A stretch of DNA of 64,000 bases, taken from NCBI RefSeq assembly GCF_022346545.1, contig NZ_JAKRNU010000001.1:62001-126000 (forward strand), written 5' to 3'. Under the pieces are notes generated by a model. The model made no database searches. It was not told where the DNA came from and was given only the letters and a program-made list of their open reading frames with translations. The DNA comes from Sporosarcina sp. ACRSM (GTDB lineage: Bacteria; Bacillota; Bacilli; Bacillales_A; Planococcaceae). The position numbers and the translations under genes were made by a program. Below are positions 35,339-43,049 of this stretch, one piece after another (positions within the stretch are counted from its first letter, which is position 1; each line of letters begins with the position of its first letter).

Positions 35339-35434
35339 TTAAACGTCCATCCGCCCCATGCAAAGTATCGCCTTTTCCTCATCCGGCTTTGCATGAGTCT
35401 TTCGAGAAGCTGGCAATGTCATTCGAGTTGCCAT
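35339..35434 (-). CDS. Possible 31-codon leader peptide upstream of the FusB-like gene
   Basis: ATG preceded by a strong GGGAGGTGATG site begins a 31-residue frame (MATRMTLPASRK to GRMDV). It ends 81 bases before the FusB-like start. Ribosome-targeting-antibiotic genes are often controlled by translated leaders, so this could sense stalled ribosomes. No homologue is recognised, and only the ribosome site and position support it. Confidence 0.45.
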   Translation of the reverse strand: MATRMTLPASRKTHAKPDEEKAILCMGRMDV

Positions 35435-35642
35435 CTTCACATCACCTCCCGATCGATAGCCTTTTCGATGCTACGTCAAATATCATACAGCTTTCTCTTT
35501 TTCGAGACAACTAAAAAACGATTCTGAAACAAAACGACTCTATTCTCTTTTTTTTACAAGGTCAACAGCTCGTTATAGGGCGTAATAAGTTCAACCTTCC
35601 TTTTACATGTTCATATAATGTAAGGAAAGGAGGCTGGATGGA

Positions 35643-35828
35643 ATGGACCGATTTATATTTTTAATGTTGGCTAGTATTTTAGCCGGGTTTGCATTATTAA
35701 AAGTTCCTTTAGCAGGTACTTTCTTGTCAGGTATCGAGCCAATCACTGACTTAATAGGTCTTTTGGCTATGTTAATATTCTCCCTTGTGCTCATCTATAA
35801 AGGCTTAATGGCACTGCTGGGGAAATAG
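35643..35828 (+). CDS. Small two-helix membrane protein, unknown
   Basis: 61 residues, almost entirely hydrophobic, with two membrane segments (about 3-25 and 34-57) and few charges. An AAAGGAGGCTGG ribosome site supports translation; the nearer ATG at 35638 leads only to a seven-codon frame, so the start at 35643 is chosen. A terminator follows. Family unknown; possibly a spore- or stress-related small membrane protein. Confidence 0.6.
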   Translation: MDRFIFLMLASILAGFALLKVPLAGTFLSGIEPITDLIGLLAMLIFSLVLIYKGLMALLGK

Positions 35829-35872
35829 TAAAAAGAAGGTCGAGGCTGGACATCACTAGCTTCTAAAAAACG

Positions 35873-35908
35873 AAAAGTGAAATCGCACCGTCGATTTCAC
35901 TTTTTTTG
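35873..35908. terminator. Bidirectional terminator
   Basis: AAAAGTGAAATCG and its complement (13 bp) with a CACCGT loop, T-rich on both sides, between the small membrane protein gene and the convergent YitT gene. Confidence 0.85.
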
Positions 35909-35952
35909 TTTACAACTTTCGATTTCCCGCGAACGGTGCATGATGCATTCTG

Positions 35953-36609
35953 CTAATCCCTTCCCCAGATCAAATCAATAAGCACTCTTTTCCTCGGCAC
36001 GCGTACATTGTATAACCATCTGACAATCGTCGTAGATGCCCATTGGCAAATCAATGCCTGAATGACGATTTCCCATACAATGACATAAGCCGTTATCACA
36101 AAGATGACGCCATTGATCCAAAACAGGGACTTTCCTGGATTGATGTTCTTATACTTGGCAATGATCAACGCGATGACTCCAATGCCACCGTTTGAAACGC
36201 CCTGTCTCAGAAGTACGGCAATGCCCAAGCCTAAAAAAATAGATCCGAATAATAGATCGAGCGCAATATGGGAGAAGGGGGAATTCAAAGACGCTTCAAA
36301 TAGATTGACGGAAATGGAGGTGACGGTGATCCCAAAGAGCGTGCCAATTGTGCTCCTACTACCGAGAAAATGGAAGGCAAATAATAACATGGAAGCATTC
36401 ATGATCCATAGCGCCAAACTGAACGGAATGCCAAACCAATAGTTCAGCAAGACGGTGAAGCCGCCTGCTCCACCTGACGGGATATAGTTTGGAAATAAAA
36501 AAACGCCCATGGCAAAGCCTTGGAGTACGGCCCCGGTTGCCACAAGGAAGTATTTTCTGAAGAAGCTGCGAATGTTTTTTGCGGGTTGTCTACGATCTCT
36601 TCTTTTCAC
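35953..36609 (-). CDS. YitT family membrane protein
   Basis: 218 residues, with five to six hydrophobic segments after a very basic N-terminus (KRRDRRQPAK). FLFPNYIPSGGAGGFTVLLNYWFGIP is the signature first region of the YitT family. The usual soluble C-terminal DUF2179 domain is absent; the protein ends in about 20 basic residues, as in short members of the family. Function unknown; described as an integral membrane protein of Firmicutes. Confidence 0.83.
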   Translation of the reverse strand: MKRRDRRQPAKNIRSFFRKYFLVATGAVLQGFAMGVFLFPNYIPSGGAGGFTVLLNYWFGIPFSLALWIMNASMLLFAFHFLGSRSTIGTLFGITVTSISVNLFEASLNSPFSHIALDLLFGSIFLGLGIAVLLRQGVSNGGIGVIALIIAKYKNINPGKSLFWINGVIFVITAYVIVWEIVIQALICQWASTTIVRWLYNVRVPRKRVLIDLIWGRD

Positions 36610-36740
36610 TTAGCATCATCCTCATGAGAGATGGCACAATGGTTTGTGCTGCTTTCAGTCTATGCTTGGAGAAAAGAATGGAGACCATCATATTGCCGAG
36701 TATTTGTCTGTCAAATGCCCGGCAACTTCTTATAAAGTGA

Positions 36741-37067
36741 AACTTCAATCAGTGGGGGTTTTCTCCATCCCCCACTGATTGAGGGGAACACAAGCTAAAA
36801 GCGTCACGTCCTGTGACAACGCTTGTGTAACCAACATCGTGTTGGCCCGAACCAATCGGGCTTTTATCTTCCTTTAACGGACGTCCAAACTACCCTGTTG
36901 AAGGAAGGCAACTTAAGTTCGCGGCTTCCTGTAAGTGCCTTAATTTCTGCAAAGAGAGCAGAAATTAAGGCAAATCGAACCCTTCTCTGTTCGATTGGCA
37001 GTTGATCTCCCACCTATTCTTATCGTTTTACCTAATTCTTGAGGTGGGAGTCTTACTGCCCGTTAAA
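36741..37067. repeat. Multi-hairpin element C (at least eight successive stems)
   Basis: An ORF-less 330-base stretch made almost wholly of consecutive stems: AATCAGTGGGGG/CCCCCACTGATT (36747-36780), nested ACAAGC and GTCAC stems around GTCCT, CCAAC/GTTGG, CCCGA/TCGGG, AAGGAAG-type pairing, ATTTCTGC/GCAGAAAT, AATCGAAC/GTTCGATT, CTCCCACCT/AGGTGGGAG and a final CCCG/CGGG. The ATTTCTGC and AATCGAAC stems recur in element D in the opposite orientation. The AGGTGGGAGTCTT motif is shared with A and B. Its right end overlaps the last codons of the following ABC ATPase gene. Confidence 0.7.
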
Positions 37068-37868
37068 GCGGGATAAAGCCGCTTTAGGTACCACCGGTTT
37101 AAGCTGATAACTGATCTCCTCCGAAGTGCCCGATTCGCTTTGATTCGGCTCATCAAGGATCTGCTTCAAAATTTGTTTCACGGTGGAGGTGAAGGTGGCG
37201 TGGTCTCGTTGTCTCGGCCTTGGAAGCGGGATCGCTATATCCTGGGCAATCATTCCGTCTTGGAGCAGGATGACTCGATCCGCCAAAGCAACTGCTTCTT
37301 CTACATCATGTGTCACAAGTAACGCCGTAAATCTGTGTTTCTGCCAGATGTTTTCAATGAGGCTTTGCATTTCTAGACGAGTGAACGCATCGAGCGCTCC
37401 AAGCGGTTCATCAAGCAGCAGCAGACTCGGCTTATGGATGAGGGCCCTAGCTAAGGCAACCCGCTGTTTTTGTCCGCCGGATAGTTTGGCAGGCCATTCA
37501 TGGATTCGATGTTCGAGACCGACATGCTTCAATACGGTCATCGCCTCTTCCCTGTGAGATCCTTTCAATCCCAACTCGACATTCTCCAACACCGTCTTCC
37601 ATGGCAGTAGGCGTCCATCCTGGAACATCATGCACGATTGGCGATTGATGGCCATCAATGGTTCGTGCTCAATTAGGATCTGTCCGTCCGAGGGTTTCTC
37701 CAAACCGGAAAGTAGCCGGAGCAATGTGCTTTTCCCACAACCGCTCTTTCCGACAATCGCGACAAATTCCCCTTTACGTACGTTCAAGGATAATTGATCA
37801 AGCACTTTCGTGTCATGATAGGATTTTTTCAAACGCTTAAGCTGAATGTGAAATCGTTCTTCTTTCAT
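37053..37868 (-). CDS. ssuB: Aliphatic sulfonate ABC ATPase (SsuB)
   Basis: 271 residues with Walker A GKSGCGKST (about 38-46), Q-loop QSCMMFQDGRLLPWKTV, signature LSGGQKQR, Walker B LLLLDEP and switch THDVEEAV. The MMFQDGRLLPWK form and the order after SsuA and SsuC indicate the sulfonate branch. The last dozen residues (to SRFNGQ) are encoded by sequence belonging to the edge of repeat element C, so the original C-terminus may have been altered by the insertion. Confidence 0.87.
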   Translation of the reverse strand: MKEERFHIQLKRLKKSYHDTKVLDQLSLNVRKGEFVAIVGKSGCGKSTLLRLLSGLEKPSDGQILIEHEPLMAINRQSCMMFQDGRLLPWKTVLENVELGLKGSHREEAMTVLKHVGLEHRIHEWPAKLSGGQKQRVALARALIHKPSLLLLDEPLGALDAFTRLEMQSLIENIWQKHRFTALLVTHDVEEAVALADRVILLQDGMIAQDIAIPLPRPRQRDHATFTSTVKQILKQILDEPNQSESGTSEEISYQLKPVVPKAALSRFNGQ

Positions 37869-37883
37869 GCCCTTCCCCCATTT

Positions 37884-38666
37884 CTAAGGTTGTTTCGCAT
37901 AGCCTGAATGCCATTTTAGCCAACGTTGCTCAAGGGAACGTGCAATCATATCCGATAGTTTTCCGAGGAAGGCATACAATAAGATACTCAGGAGTATGAC
38001 ATCCATTTGCATGAATTCCCGGGCATTCATCGCCATATAGCCGATTCCGGATGTGGAAGAGATGGTTTCAGCAACAATGAGGGTCATCCACATCATCCCG
38101 AGAGAAAAGCGGATGCCGACTAAAATGGAGGAAAGGGCACCCGGGAAGATCACATTGAAAAATAGGGAGACTCTATTCAAGCCATATATCTTTCCCATCT
38201 CGATCAGCCCTGCATCAACAGATTTAATGCCATGGTACGTATTGATGTAAATTGGGAAAAGTACCCCTAATGCAACGAGGAAAATTTTCGCCTCTTCCCC
38301 GATTCCGAACCACAGAATGACGAGTGGTATGAGTGCCAGGTGGGGAATGTTCCGTAGCATCTGAACGGATGTATCAACTAACATTTCAGATGTACGGAAT
38401 AATCCGTTCACGAGCCCTAAAATGAACCCGATACCTCCCCCGATCAAAAAACCGATCAAAGCCCTCCCAAGGCTCACCCACACGTGATGGAACAGTTCGC
38501 CAGATTGCGTCAACTCAACTGCTGCAAGGAGGACATCCGTTGGTGCAGATAAGGTTTTAGCTGACAAGATACCCGTCTTACTGGCTATTTGCCAAACGAT
38601 GAGAAGAAGGAAAGGGACGAACCAAGGGAGTGCTTTGTAAAGCGTCTTCCTAACGGCAGGTTTCAT
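37884..38666 (-). CDS. ssuC: Aliphatic sulfonate ABC permease (SsuC)
   Basis: 260 residues with six helices and an EAA loop (EMGKIYGLNRVSLFFNVIFPGALS), then GIRFSLGMMWMTLIVAETISSTSGIGYM, matching SsuC. The start codon overlaps the SsuA stop as ATGA. It imports sulfonates together with SsuA and SsuB. Confidence 0.88.
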   Translation of the reverse strand: MKPAVRKTLYKALPWFVPFLLLIVWQIASKTGILSAKTLSAPTDVLLAAVELTQSGELFHHVWVSLGRALIGFLIGGGIGFILGLVNGLFRTSEMLVDTSVQMLRNIPHLALIPLVILWFGIGEEAKIFLVALGVLFPIYINTYHGIKSVDAGLIEMGKIYGLNRVSLFFNVIFPGALSSILVGIRFSLGMMWMTLIVAETISSTSGIGYMAMNAREFMQMDVILLSILLYAFLGKLSDMIARSLEQRWLKWHSGYAKQP

Positions 38667-39700
38667 TTCCCTCCATCCTTTTCAAATGAAAATACCCGTT
38701 CCTTTACATTAATTTTTGACGGGATGATGCCTAATTCATAGAATGTGTCTGCGATTGCCTGCTGTTCTGTAATGATTTCTCCGGAAATTTCTTGCTCAAC
38801 TCCATATACACGTCTTTCTACTGCTAACTTCAGGGAAGCATCATCGATTCCTAAAATATCCGATAGCATTTTCGTGAGTTCTTCAGGATGTTCATTGGCC
38901 CAGTCACTGGAGTTCCGGATTTCTTCGACTACCTCCTTCAAGATGTCGCTATGCTCAGCAGCAAAGTCCGACGATGAGAGAAAGTAATCACGGTCCGAAG
39001 TCAGCCCTGCACCGTTCACTAAAAGTCGCGCATCTGTTGATAATTCTGTGTCGGCCGTGAATGGATCCCAAACCACCCAAGCATCGATGTCCCCTTGTTC
39101 AAACGCAACGCGGGCATCCCCCGGCGATAGAAATGCCGGTGTAATCTCCTCATAGTTCAGATTCGCCTTCTCCAAAGCTTTCACAAGTAAAAAATGGGAG
39201 CTCGAACCCTTCGCAAAACCAATCGTTTTCCCTTTCAAATCCTCCAGCTTTTGGATAGGTGAGCCATCCTTCACCAAAATCCCTGAACCTTCGAACTTCG
39301 AAAACCCGACAGCTATATAGTGCAGTGAAGAACCCGAGGCTTGTGCAAAGATGGGAGGAGAATCACCCGTTCTTCCAAAGTCGATACTACCCGCATGTAA
39401 AGCTTCAAGTAGGGCCGGACCTGCTTGAAATTCATGCCACTCCACTCGATAACCGAGCGGCTCCAACCGCTTCTCCAACGTTCCTAAGTTTTTTAAAATG
39501 ATTAAAGGACCGTTTTTCTGATAACCGATCCGAATTTTTTGATCTGCAGTTTGTGTTGTTGCATTTTCAGTGGCCCCACAAGCACTCAAGAGCAATGCCG
39601 CTAATAAAAACAGGCTTCCCACTAATGCTAACGATCTCTTTACTGTCAACAGTGGTACACATCCCCTCAATATTTCAGCCATGTGATGCTCGTTAGGCAA
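38663..39700 (-). CDS. ssuA: Aliphatic sulfonate-binding lipoprotein (SsuA)
   Basis: A 345-residue frame, but the lipobox LLSAC lies about 40 residues in, so the true start is probably an internal TTG near 39649 (LTVKRS) after GAGGGGATG. The body is a close SsuA type: IRIGYQKNGPLIILKNLGTLEKRL, GSIDFGRTGDSPPIFAQASGSSLHY and GDIDAWVVWDPFTADTE. It binds alkanesulfonates outside the cell. No SsuD/SsuE monooxygenase is encoded near it, so desulfonation must be encoded elsewhere. No S-box precedes it. Confidence 0.87.
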   Translation of the reverse strand: MPNEHHMAEILRGCVPLLTVKRSLALVGSLFLLAALLLSACGATENATTQTADQKIRIGYQKNGPLIILKNLGTLEKRLEPLGYRVEWHEFQAGPALLEALHAGSIDFGRTGDSPPIFAQASGSSLHYIAVGFSKFEGSGILVKDGSPIQKLEDLKGKTIGFAKGSSSHFLLVKALEKANLNYEEITPAFLSPGDARVAFEQGDIDAWVVWDPFTADTELSTDARLLVNGAGLTSDRDYFLSSSDFAAEHSDILKEVVEEIRNSSDWANEHPEELTKMLSDILGIDDASLKLAVERRVYGVEQEISGEIITEQQAIADTFYELGIIPSKINVKERVFSFEKDGGK

Positions 39701-40114
39701 TTAGCTGGTTCAACTACAAAGTATGCATGGAGGTGAATAAGGGCTTAGGCGTATTCATTGGGATGGAGAGCGAAGAGGTTACAAATTCCCAGTTCATCAA
39801 TACACTGGTCCAGTTCTAATTCCTGATGCTCGATAAAACCGGTTTTCTTCCTTGCCCAAACTTACATCCAGGCCAATACCCGATTGCTCTATAGATATGA
39901 AATTTGCAGAAGTAAGACTTTATAAGATGTGCACGAGCGAGGTGCATTTTAAAGATATTCTTTTTTACTAACACCCTTCACCCCTTGCAACGAATACCGC
40001 TAATCTATGGTATTTCTTCTGGATGATTAGTATAATGTTTATAAAGAATGCATATACTGACTTCGATTATTCTAGAAGGATGTGGTCGGTATGTGTAAAA
40101 AGGAGGATATTGAA
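39701..40114. other. Intergenic gap with a possible gene remnant
   Basis: A 414-base gap without a complete gene. On the minus strand at about 39748-39860 a 37-codon stop-bounded frame (KKTGFIEHQELELDQCIDELGICNLFAL core) looks like the end of a protein with no start, possibly a decayed gene. Nothing else is recognised. Confidence 0.3.
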
Positions 40115-40261
40115 ATGGCTACAGAGTCAATCGTCAAAATCAGTTCCGACTTAAACAATCACCGCGTTTCCAAAGCTTTAAACGAAGTAAGGTTGATTCA
40201 AACTGCAGAACTTCCTAAAAAGTCGGCTAGGGATTTCCTAAAAGAGTCACGCGAAAAGTAA
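40115..40261 (+). CDS. Antitoxin of a RelE-type toxin-antitoxin pair
   Basis: 48 residues (MATESIVKISSDLNN to FLKESREK), preceded by an AAAAGGAGGATATTG ribosome site. The size, high charge, C-terminal KKSARDFLKES helix and position 6 bases before a RelE-type toxin gene identify it as the antitoxin. The short N-terminal part could dimerise and bind DNA, while the C-terminal helix would wrap the toxin. The specific antitoxin family is not clear. Confidence 0.65.
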   Translation: MATESIVKISSDLNNHRVSKALNEVRLIQTAELPKKSARDFLKESREK

Positions 40262-40267
40262 ATCGTA

Positions 40268-40621
40268 ATGTCAAAATATACAGCTATCACTACTCCAACT
40301 TTTGAAGCCCGATATAAGAAACTTAAAAAAAGATATCCCAAAATTGATGATGATTTTGAAGTATTCCTTGATGAAGTTGAAATTGAAGGCGATTTAGGTG
40401 AAGACATACAGCGAGTAGTAAAAGACGGGAACAAAGTCTTTAAGAAAAGAATGCGAAACTCGAGTGCCCGAAAAGGTTTAACGGGTGGTTTTAGAATCAT
40501 TGAATATGTAGTAACTGCAGATAATGAAGTATACCTTTTGGATATATATTCGAAGTCCGATCAAGTCAATATCTCAAAAGAGCAAATTCGAAAATTGATA
40601 GACAGTGCGCGTGTAAAGTAA
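40268..40621 (+). CDS. RelE/ParE-superfamily toxin
   Basis: 117 residues of RelE-fold type: FEARYKKLKKRYPKIDDDFEVFL helices, then VFKKRMRNSSARKGLTGGFRIIEYV with the Arg/Lys-rich strand where RelE toxins keep their catalytic residues, then VYLLDIYSKSDQVNIS. The GGFRIIEYV - YLLDIYSKSD pattern is typical of RelE/YafQ-like mRNA interferases. It follows its antitoxin by 6 bases and is closed by a strong terminator. Likely an intact type II module. Confidence 0.8.
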   Translation: MSKYTAITTPTFEARYKKLKKRYPKIDDDFEVFLDEVEIEGDLGEDIQRVVKDGNKVFKKRMRNSSARKGLTGGFRIIEYVVTADNEVYLLDIYSKSDQVNISKEQIRKLIDSARVK

Positions 40622-40642
40622 GAACAGCGCATATTCATACGG

Positions 40643-40685
40643 AGCACCTCCTGATACGGGAAACGTATCAGGAGGTGCCTTTTTG
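40643..40685. terminator. Terminator of the toxin-antitoxin operon
   Basis: GCACCTCCTGATACG/CGTATCAGGAGGTGC, a perfect 15-bp stem with a GGAAA loop, then CTTTTT. Confidence 0.85.
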
Positions 40686-40780
40686 AATATACCGTAGAAG
40701 GATGAAAGGCACGTTTGCGACATTTTGATATGCAGTATAAATTAGTATCTTGCACCTCCACCTCCCTTTCGCTAAAGACC

Positions 40781-40815
40781 AATAGTTATAAACCGTATGG
40801 CCGACAGGGACTCTT
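40781..40815. repeat. Half copy of the dispersed hairpin repeat
   Basis: ATAGTTATAAACCGTATGGC and CGACAGGGACTCTTTA match the right half of the repeat at 42142-42187; the left arm is gone. The remaining 40686-40931 shows no gene. Confidence 0.5.
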
Positions 40816-40931
40816 TATTTACGTTAAAGCTATTCTTCTATTCATTTGATTCAAAGGGAAAATAAATTGTAAAAAAGTGTAGTTAATGTAAGCAAGGTAT
40901 CCTAGAAAATGATGACCTATATTTCCAAGCC

Positions 40932-41567
40932 TCAACCCCACTCCTCATCTTCCATTGGATCGATGTCCGCATAGATTTGGTACCCGTTTTCCCAATGCGT
41001 CTTCAGCCATTGAATCACCGAGACCATCTTCTCCCCATGGGCAGCGGCTTTTCCCTCAAGTTCTTGAGCCTGTTGCAGTTTGGAGAAACACCAAGCGGGA
41101 TCTGGGAAAGCTTCAAACCATTCTTTGTCTTCCTCTTCAAGTGGATCCGTATAGCACATGGCGTCGTCCACGGGCAACATGTTCGGCCAATCGAGCCCGA
41201 GTCCTACGTCTTCTATCAATTGCCGAATTTCAAGACCGAATGTGAAATGGAAGGTGTATGTGGCGATATCCTCTTCCTCGTCCAAGATTTGAATTCTGTA
41301 TTCCTTCAAACTTTCCTGCTTGAATAACTTTTGGAAGAGTGACTCTTTGCGGGTAACGTCTTTGATTGTCATGTTTTTGATGGCTGTCAATTTGACATTT
41401 TCAGCGTACTGCTGTTCTTTGCTATCCGGGTATCTTTCAGCCTTGAGAGCCAACATCTGATCCAGTTCGTTCTGCTCCGCAGCTGTCAGTTTTGACCGCA
41501 ATTCCTTTTTCCGAATTTCCGGCATTTTAATTGCCATTCGGCGCTCTTCTTCTATATGCATACTCAT
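40932..41567 (-). CDS. Hypothetical acidic cytoplasmic protein
   Basis: About 211 residues from MSMHIEEERR, preceded by CGGAGGTAATACG; the frame continues to 41585 without a better site. A basic helical start (residues 10-60) precedes an alpha/beta body rich in Asp/Glu and Trp (GLGLDWPNMLP, DPAWCFSKL, WLKTHWENGYQIYADIDP) and a strongly acidic tail. No signal peptide or membrane segment. I do not recognise the family. Confidence 0.6.
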   Translation of the reverse strand: MSMHIEEERRMAIKMPEIRKKELRSKLTAAEQNELDQMLALKAERYPDSKEQQYAENVKLTAIKNMTIKDVTRKESLFQKLFKQESLKEYRIQILDEEEDIATYTFHFTFGLEIRQLIEDVGLGLDWPNMLPVDDAMCYTDPLEEEDKEWFEAFPDPAWCFSKLQQAQELEGKAAAHGEKMVSVIQWLKTHWENGYQIYADIDPMEDEEWG

Positions 41568-41761
41568 CGTATTACCTCCGTTCATGTTGACTGAGTTTCC
41601 GGCTTATTTTTGACCATAACGACTTATTCGACAGCATGCAAAAATGTCCTTTCCAATTGATGCTTATATAAATCCGAACCATGTATATATCCGGTTACTT
41701 TTTTTGTTTTAAACAAGTATGCTATGATAAATGCACGGACAGAGTCAGAGGAGGCAGAGAG

Positions 41762-42127
41762 ATGCAAAAGCTCTATTTTGAACCTGCATGGGACCGTACC
41801 ATCGCCCCGGCTGATCGCGAAAAAATGATGAGGCATTTCCAACAACAAATGAAACAGCTAGATAACGGCGTCCATTTTTCATTTTTATGGAATGCCCGCA
41901 ATTATAAAGATGAGCAGCTGATTACTGTGCTCATCCATAATTGTGAAGAGTTTCCTTTATACATACGCAATACAACCATCGCCTACTATGAACAAGGCAA
42001 ACAACTGGCCAATGCTAAGTTTAACTTGCCTTGTGAAATAGCCGGCAATACCTCCATGCCATGGACGTTCATCTTTTCCAAAGCGAATAAAACAACGGAT
42101 GATCCCCAATTCATGATTTGGAGTTAA
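41762..42127 (+). CDS. SLAP domain-containing protein
   Basis: 121 residues from the ATG after GGAGGCAGAGAG (the open frame starts earlier at 41681 without a site). YFEPAWDRTIAPADREKM, FSFLWNARNYKDEQLITVLIHN and the MPWTFIF strand near the end are the pattern of the Bacillus SLAP domain, a small beta-sandwich associated with accessory Sec/S-layer assembly proteins. No signal peptide, so it is probably cytoplasmic. Exact role unknown. A repeat-type hairpin terminates it. Confidence 0.75.
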   Translation: MQKLYFEPAWDRTIAPADREKMMRHFQQQMKQLDNGVHFSFLWNARNYKDEQLITVLIHNCEEFPLYIRNTTIAYYEQGKQLANAKFNLPCEIAGNTSMPWTFIFSKANKTTDDPQFMIWS

Positions 42128-42141
42128 TGAAAAAATAAAGA

Positions 42142-42187
42142 AGTGCCTGCCACCATACAATTATAAACCGTATGGCCGGCAGGCACT
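42142..42187 (+). terminator. Dispersed hairpin repeat, copy 6
   Basis: AGTGCCTGCC...GGCAGGCACT with a CATACAATTATAAACCGTATG centre, followed by CTTTTATT, 15 bases after the SLAP gene stop. The stretch serves convergent genes. Confidence 0.75.
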
Positions 42188-42198
42188 CTTTTATTCTT

Positions 42199-42648
42199 TT
42201 AAACAAGCACCTTGTCCTGTTTAATTTGACGCGCAATTTTCTCTGTTAAGCGTGTTGTCACTTTTGGTAACACCATTTTGAGAACAGGTGCTAACACAGC
42301 TCCTGATAAGCCACCCGCATTGACTTCAACCGTTCCCGTCATCGTTGTATGCTCTGCTGATTCCTCGGCAGTAAACTGTCCACTACCTGTAAAATTATCC
42401 GTTAAGCCTTTCAATTCGAAACGGATCGTCGATGGTGCGTGAAATTCAGTAATGTCCAATTCCATTTTCACGGTCTTTTTGAGGCCCTTGAATTCCCCTT
42501 CAAATGTCCAAATCGACTTTTGTTCATCAATTTGCTCATGCTCCTTATAAGCGGGGACCATCGTTGCCCAGTTTTCAATTTGACTCACATATGCCCATAC
42601 GTTTTCTACAGATGCTGGTATGTTTACAGAATGTGATGCGATTGCCAT
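42199..42648 (-). CDS. SRPBCC-fold CoxG-like protein
   Basis: About 149 residues from MAIASHSVNIPASVENVW; the frame extends 10 codons further. This is the SRPBCC/START-like fold: ENVWAYVSQIENWATMVPAY opening, EFKGLKKTVKMELDITEF middle, a TMTGTVEVNAGG strand and a long C-terminal helix (KMVLPKVTTRLTEKIARQIKQD). It resembles CoxG (carbon monoxide dehydrogenase subunit G family), but no cox genes are nearby, so a general lipid- or ligand-binding role is more likely. Confidence 0.8.
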   Translation of the reverse strand: MAIASHSVNIPASVENVWAYVSQIENWATMVPAYKEHEQIDEQKSIWTFEGEFKGLKKTVKMELDITEFHAPSTIRFELKGLTDNFTGSGQFTAEESAEHTTMTGTVEVNAGGLSGAVLAPVLKMVLPKVTTRLTEKIARQIKQDKVLV

Positions 42649-42704
42649 ACATTTCACTACTTTCTTTGTTATTTTCAATTTGGTTCCAAATAAGCTTCAG
42701 GGTA

Positions 42705-42948
42705 GAATCAATCGCGCCTCGGCGTGACTGCGTCCAGATTTTGAATTGCGAATCGAACAGCGAAGGGTTCGATTTGCCGTATTTCTGCGTTTTTTTGCAG
42801 AAATTAAGGCACTTTCATTCAGGACGCGGCGACCTTAGCCTGAGTTCCTCTAATCAGCAGGTAGTTTGTACTCCCTCTGATTGAAGTGCTTTCTGGCATT
42901 CATCCCGCCACTTATGAAAGTGGGGGACTTCTGCTGAATCAAGTTAAA
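42705..42948. repeat. Multi-hairpin element D (IS200/IS605-end-like)
   Basis: Begins AATCAATCGCGCCTCGGCG, a diverged version of the left end of A and B, with the shared word GCGTCCAGATTTTGAAT. It then has AATCGAAC/GTTCGATT and TTTCTGC/GCAGAAA stems, which are element C modules in reverse orientation. It ends with CCGCCACTT/AAGTGGGGG and CTTCTGCTGAATCAAG. It is thus a mosaic of modules seen in A, B and C. No ORF of note lies in the gap. Confidence 0.7.
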
Positions 42949-43049
42949 TCTATCACTCTCTGAAACTTTTTCTACCGATTCACCAACTAATATTATACCG
43001 CATCTGCCCGTTATGTACATTCGTAAAGGGGAACAGTTATTGACCGCAT

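Noticed and set aside
36741-37067. Possible CRISPR array or tRNA cluster because of repeated stems
   Set aside because: No regular direct repeats with unique spacers, and no cloverleaf or CCA-like features.
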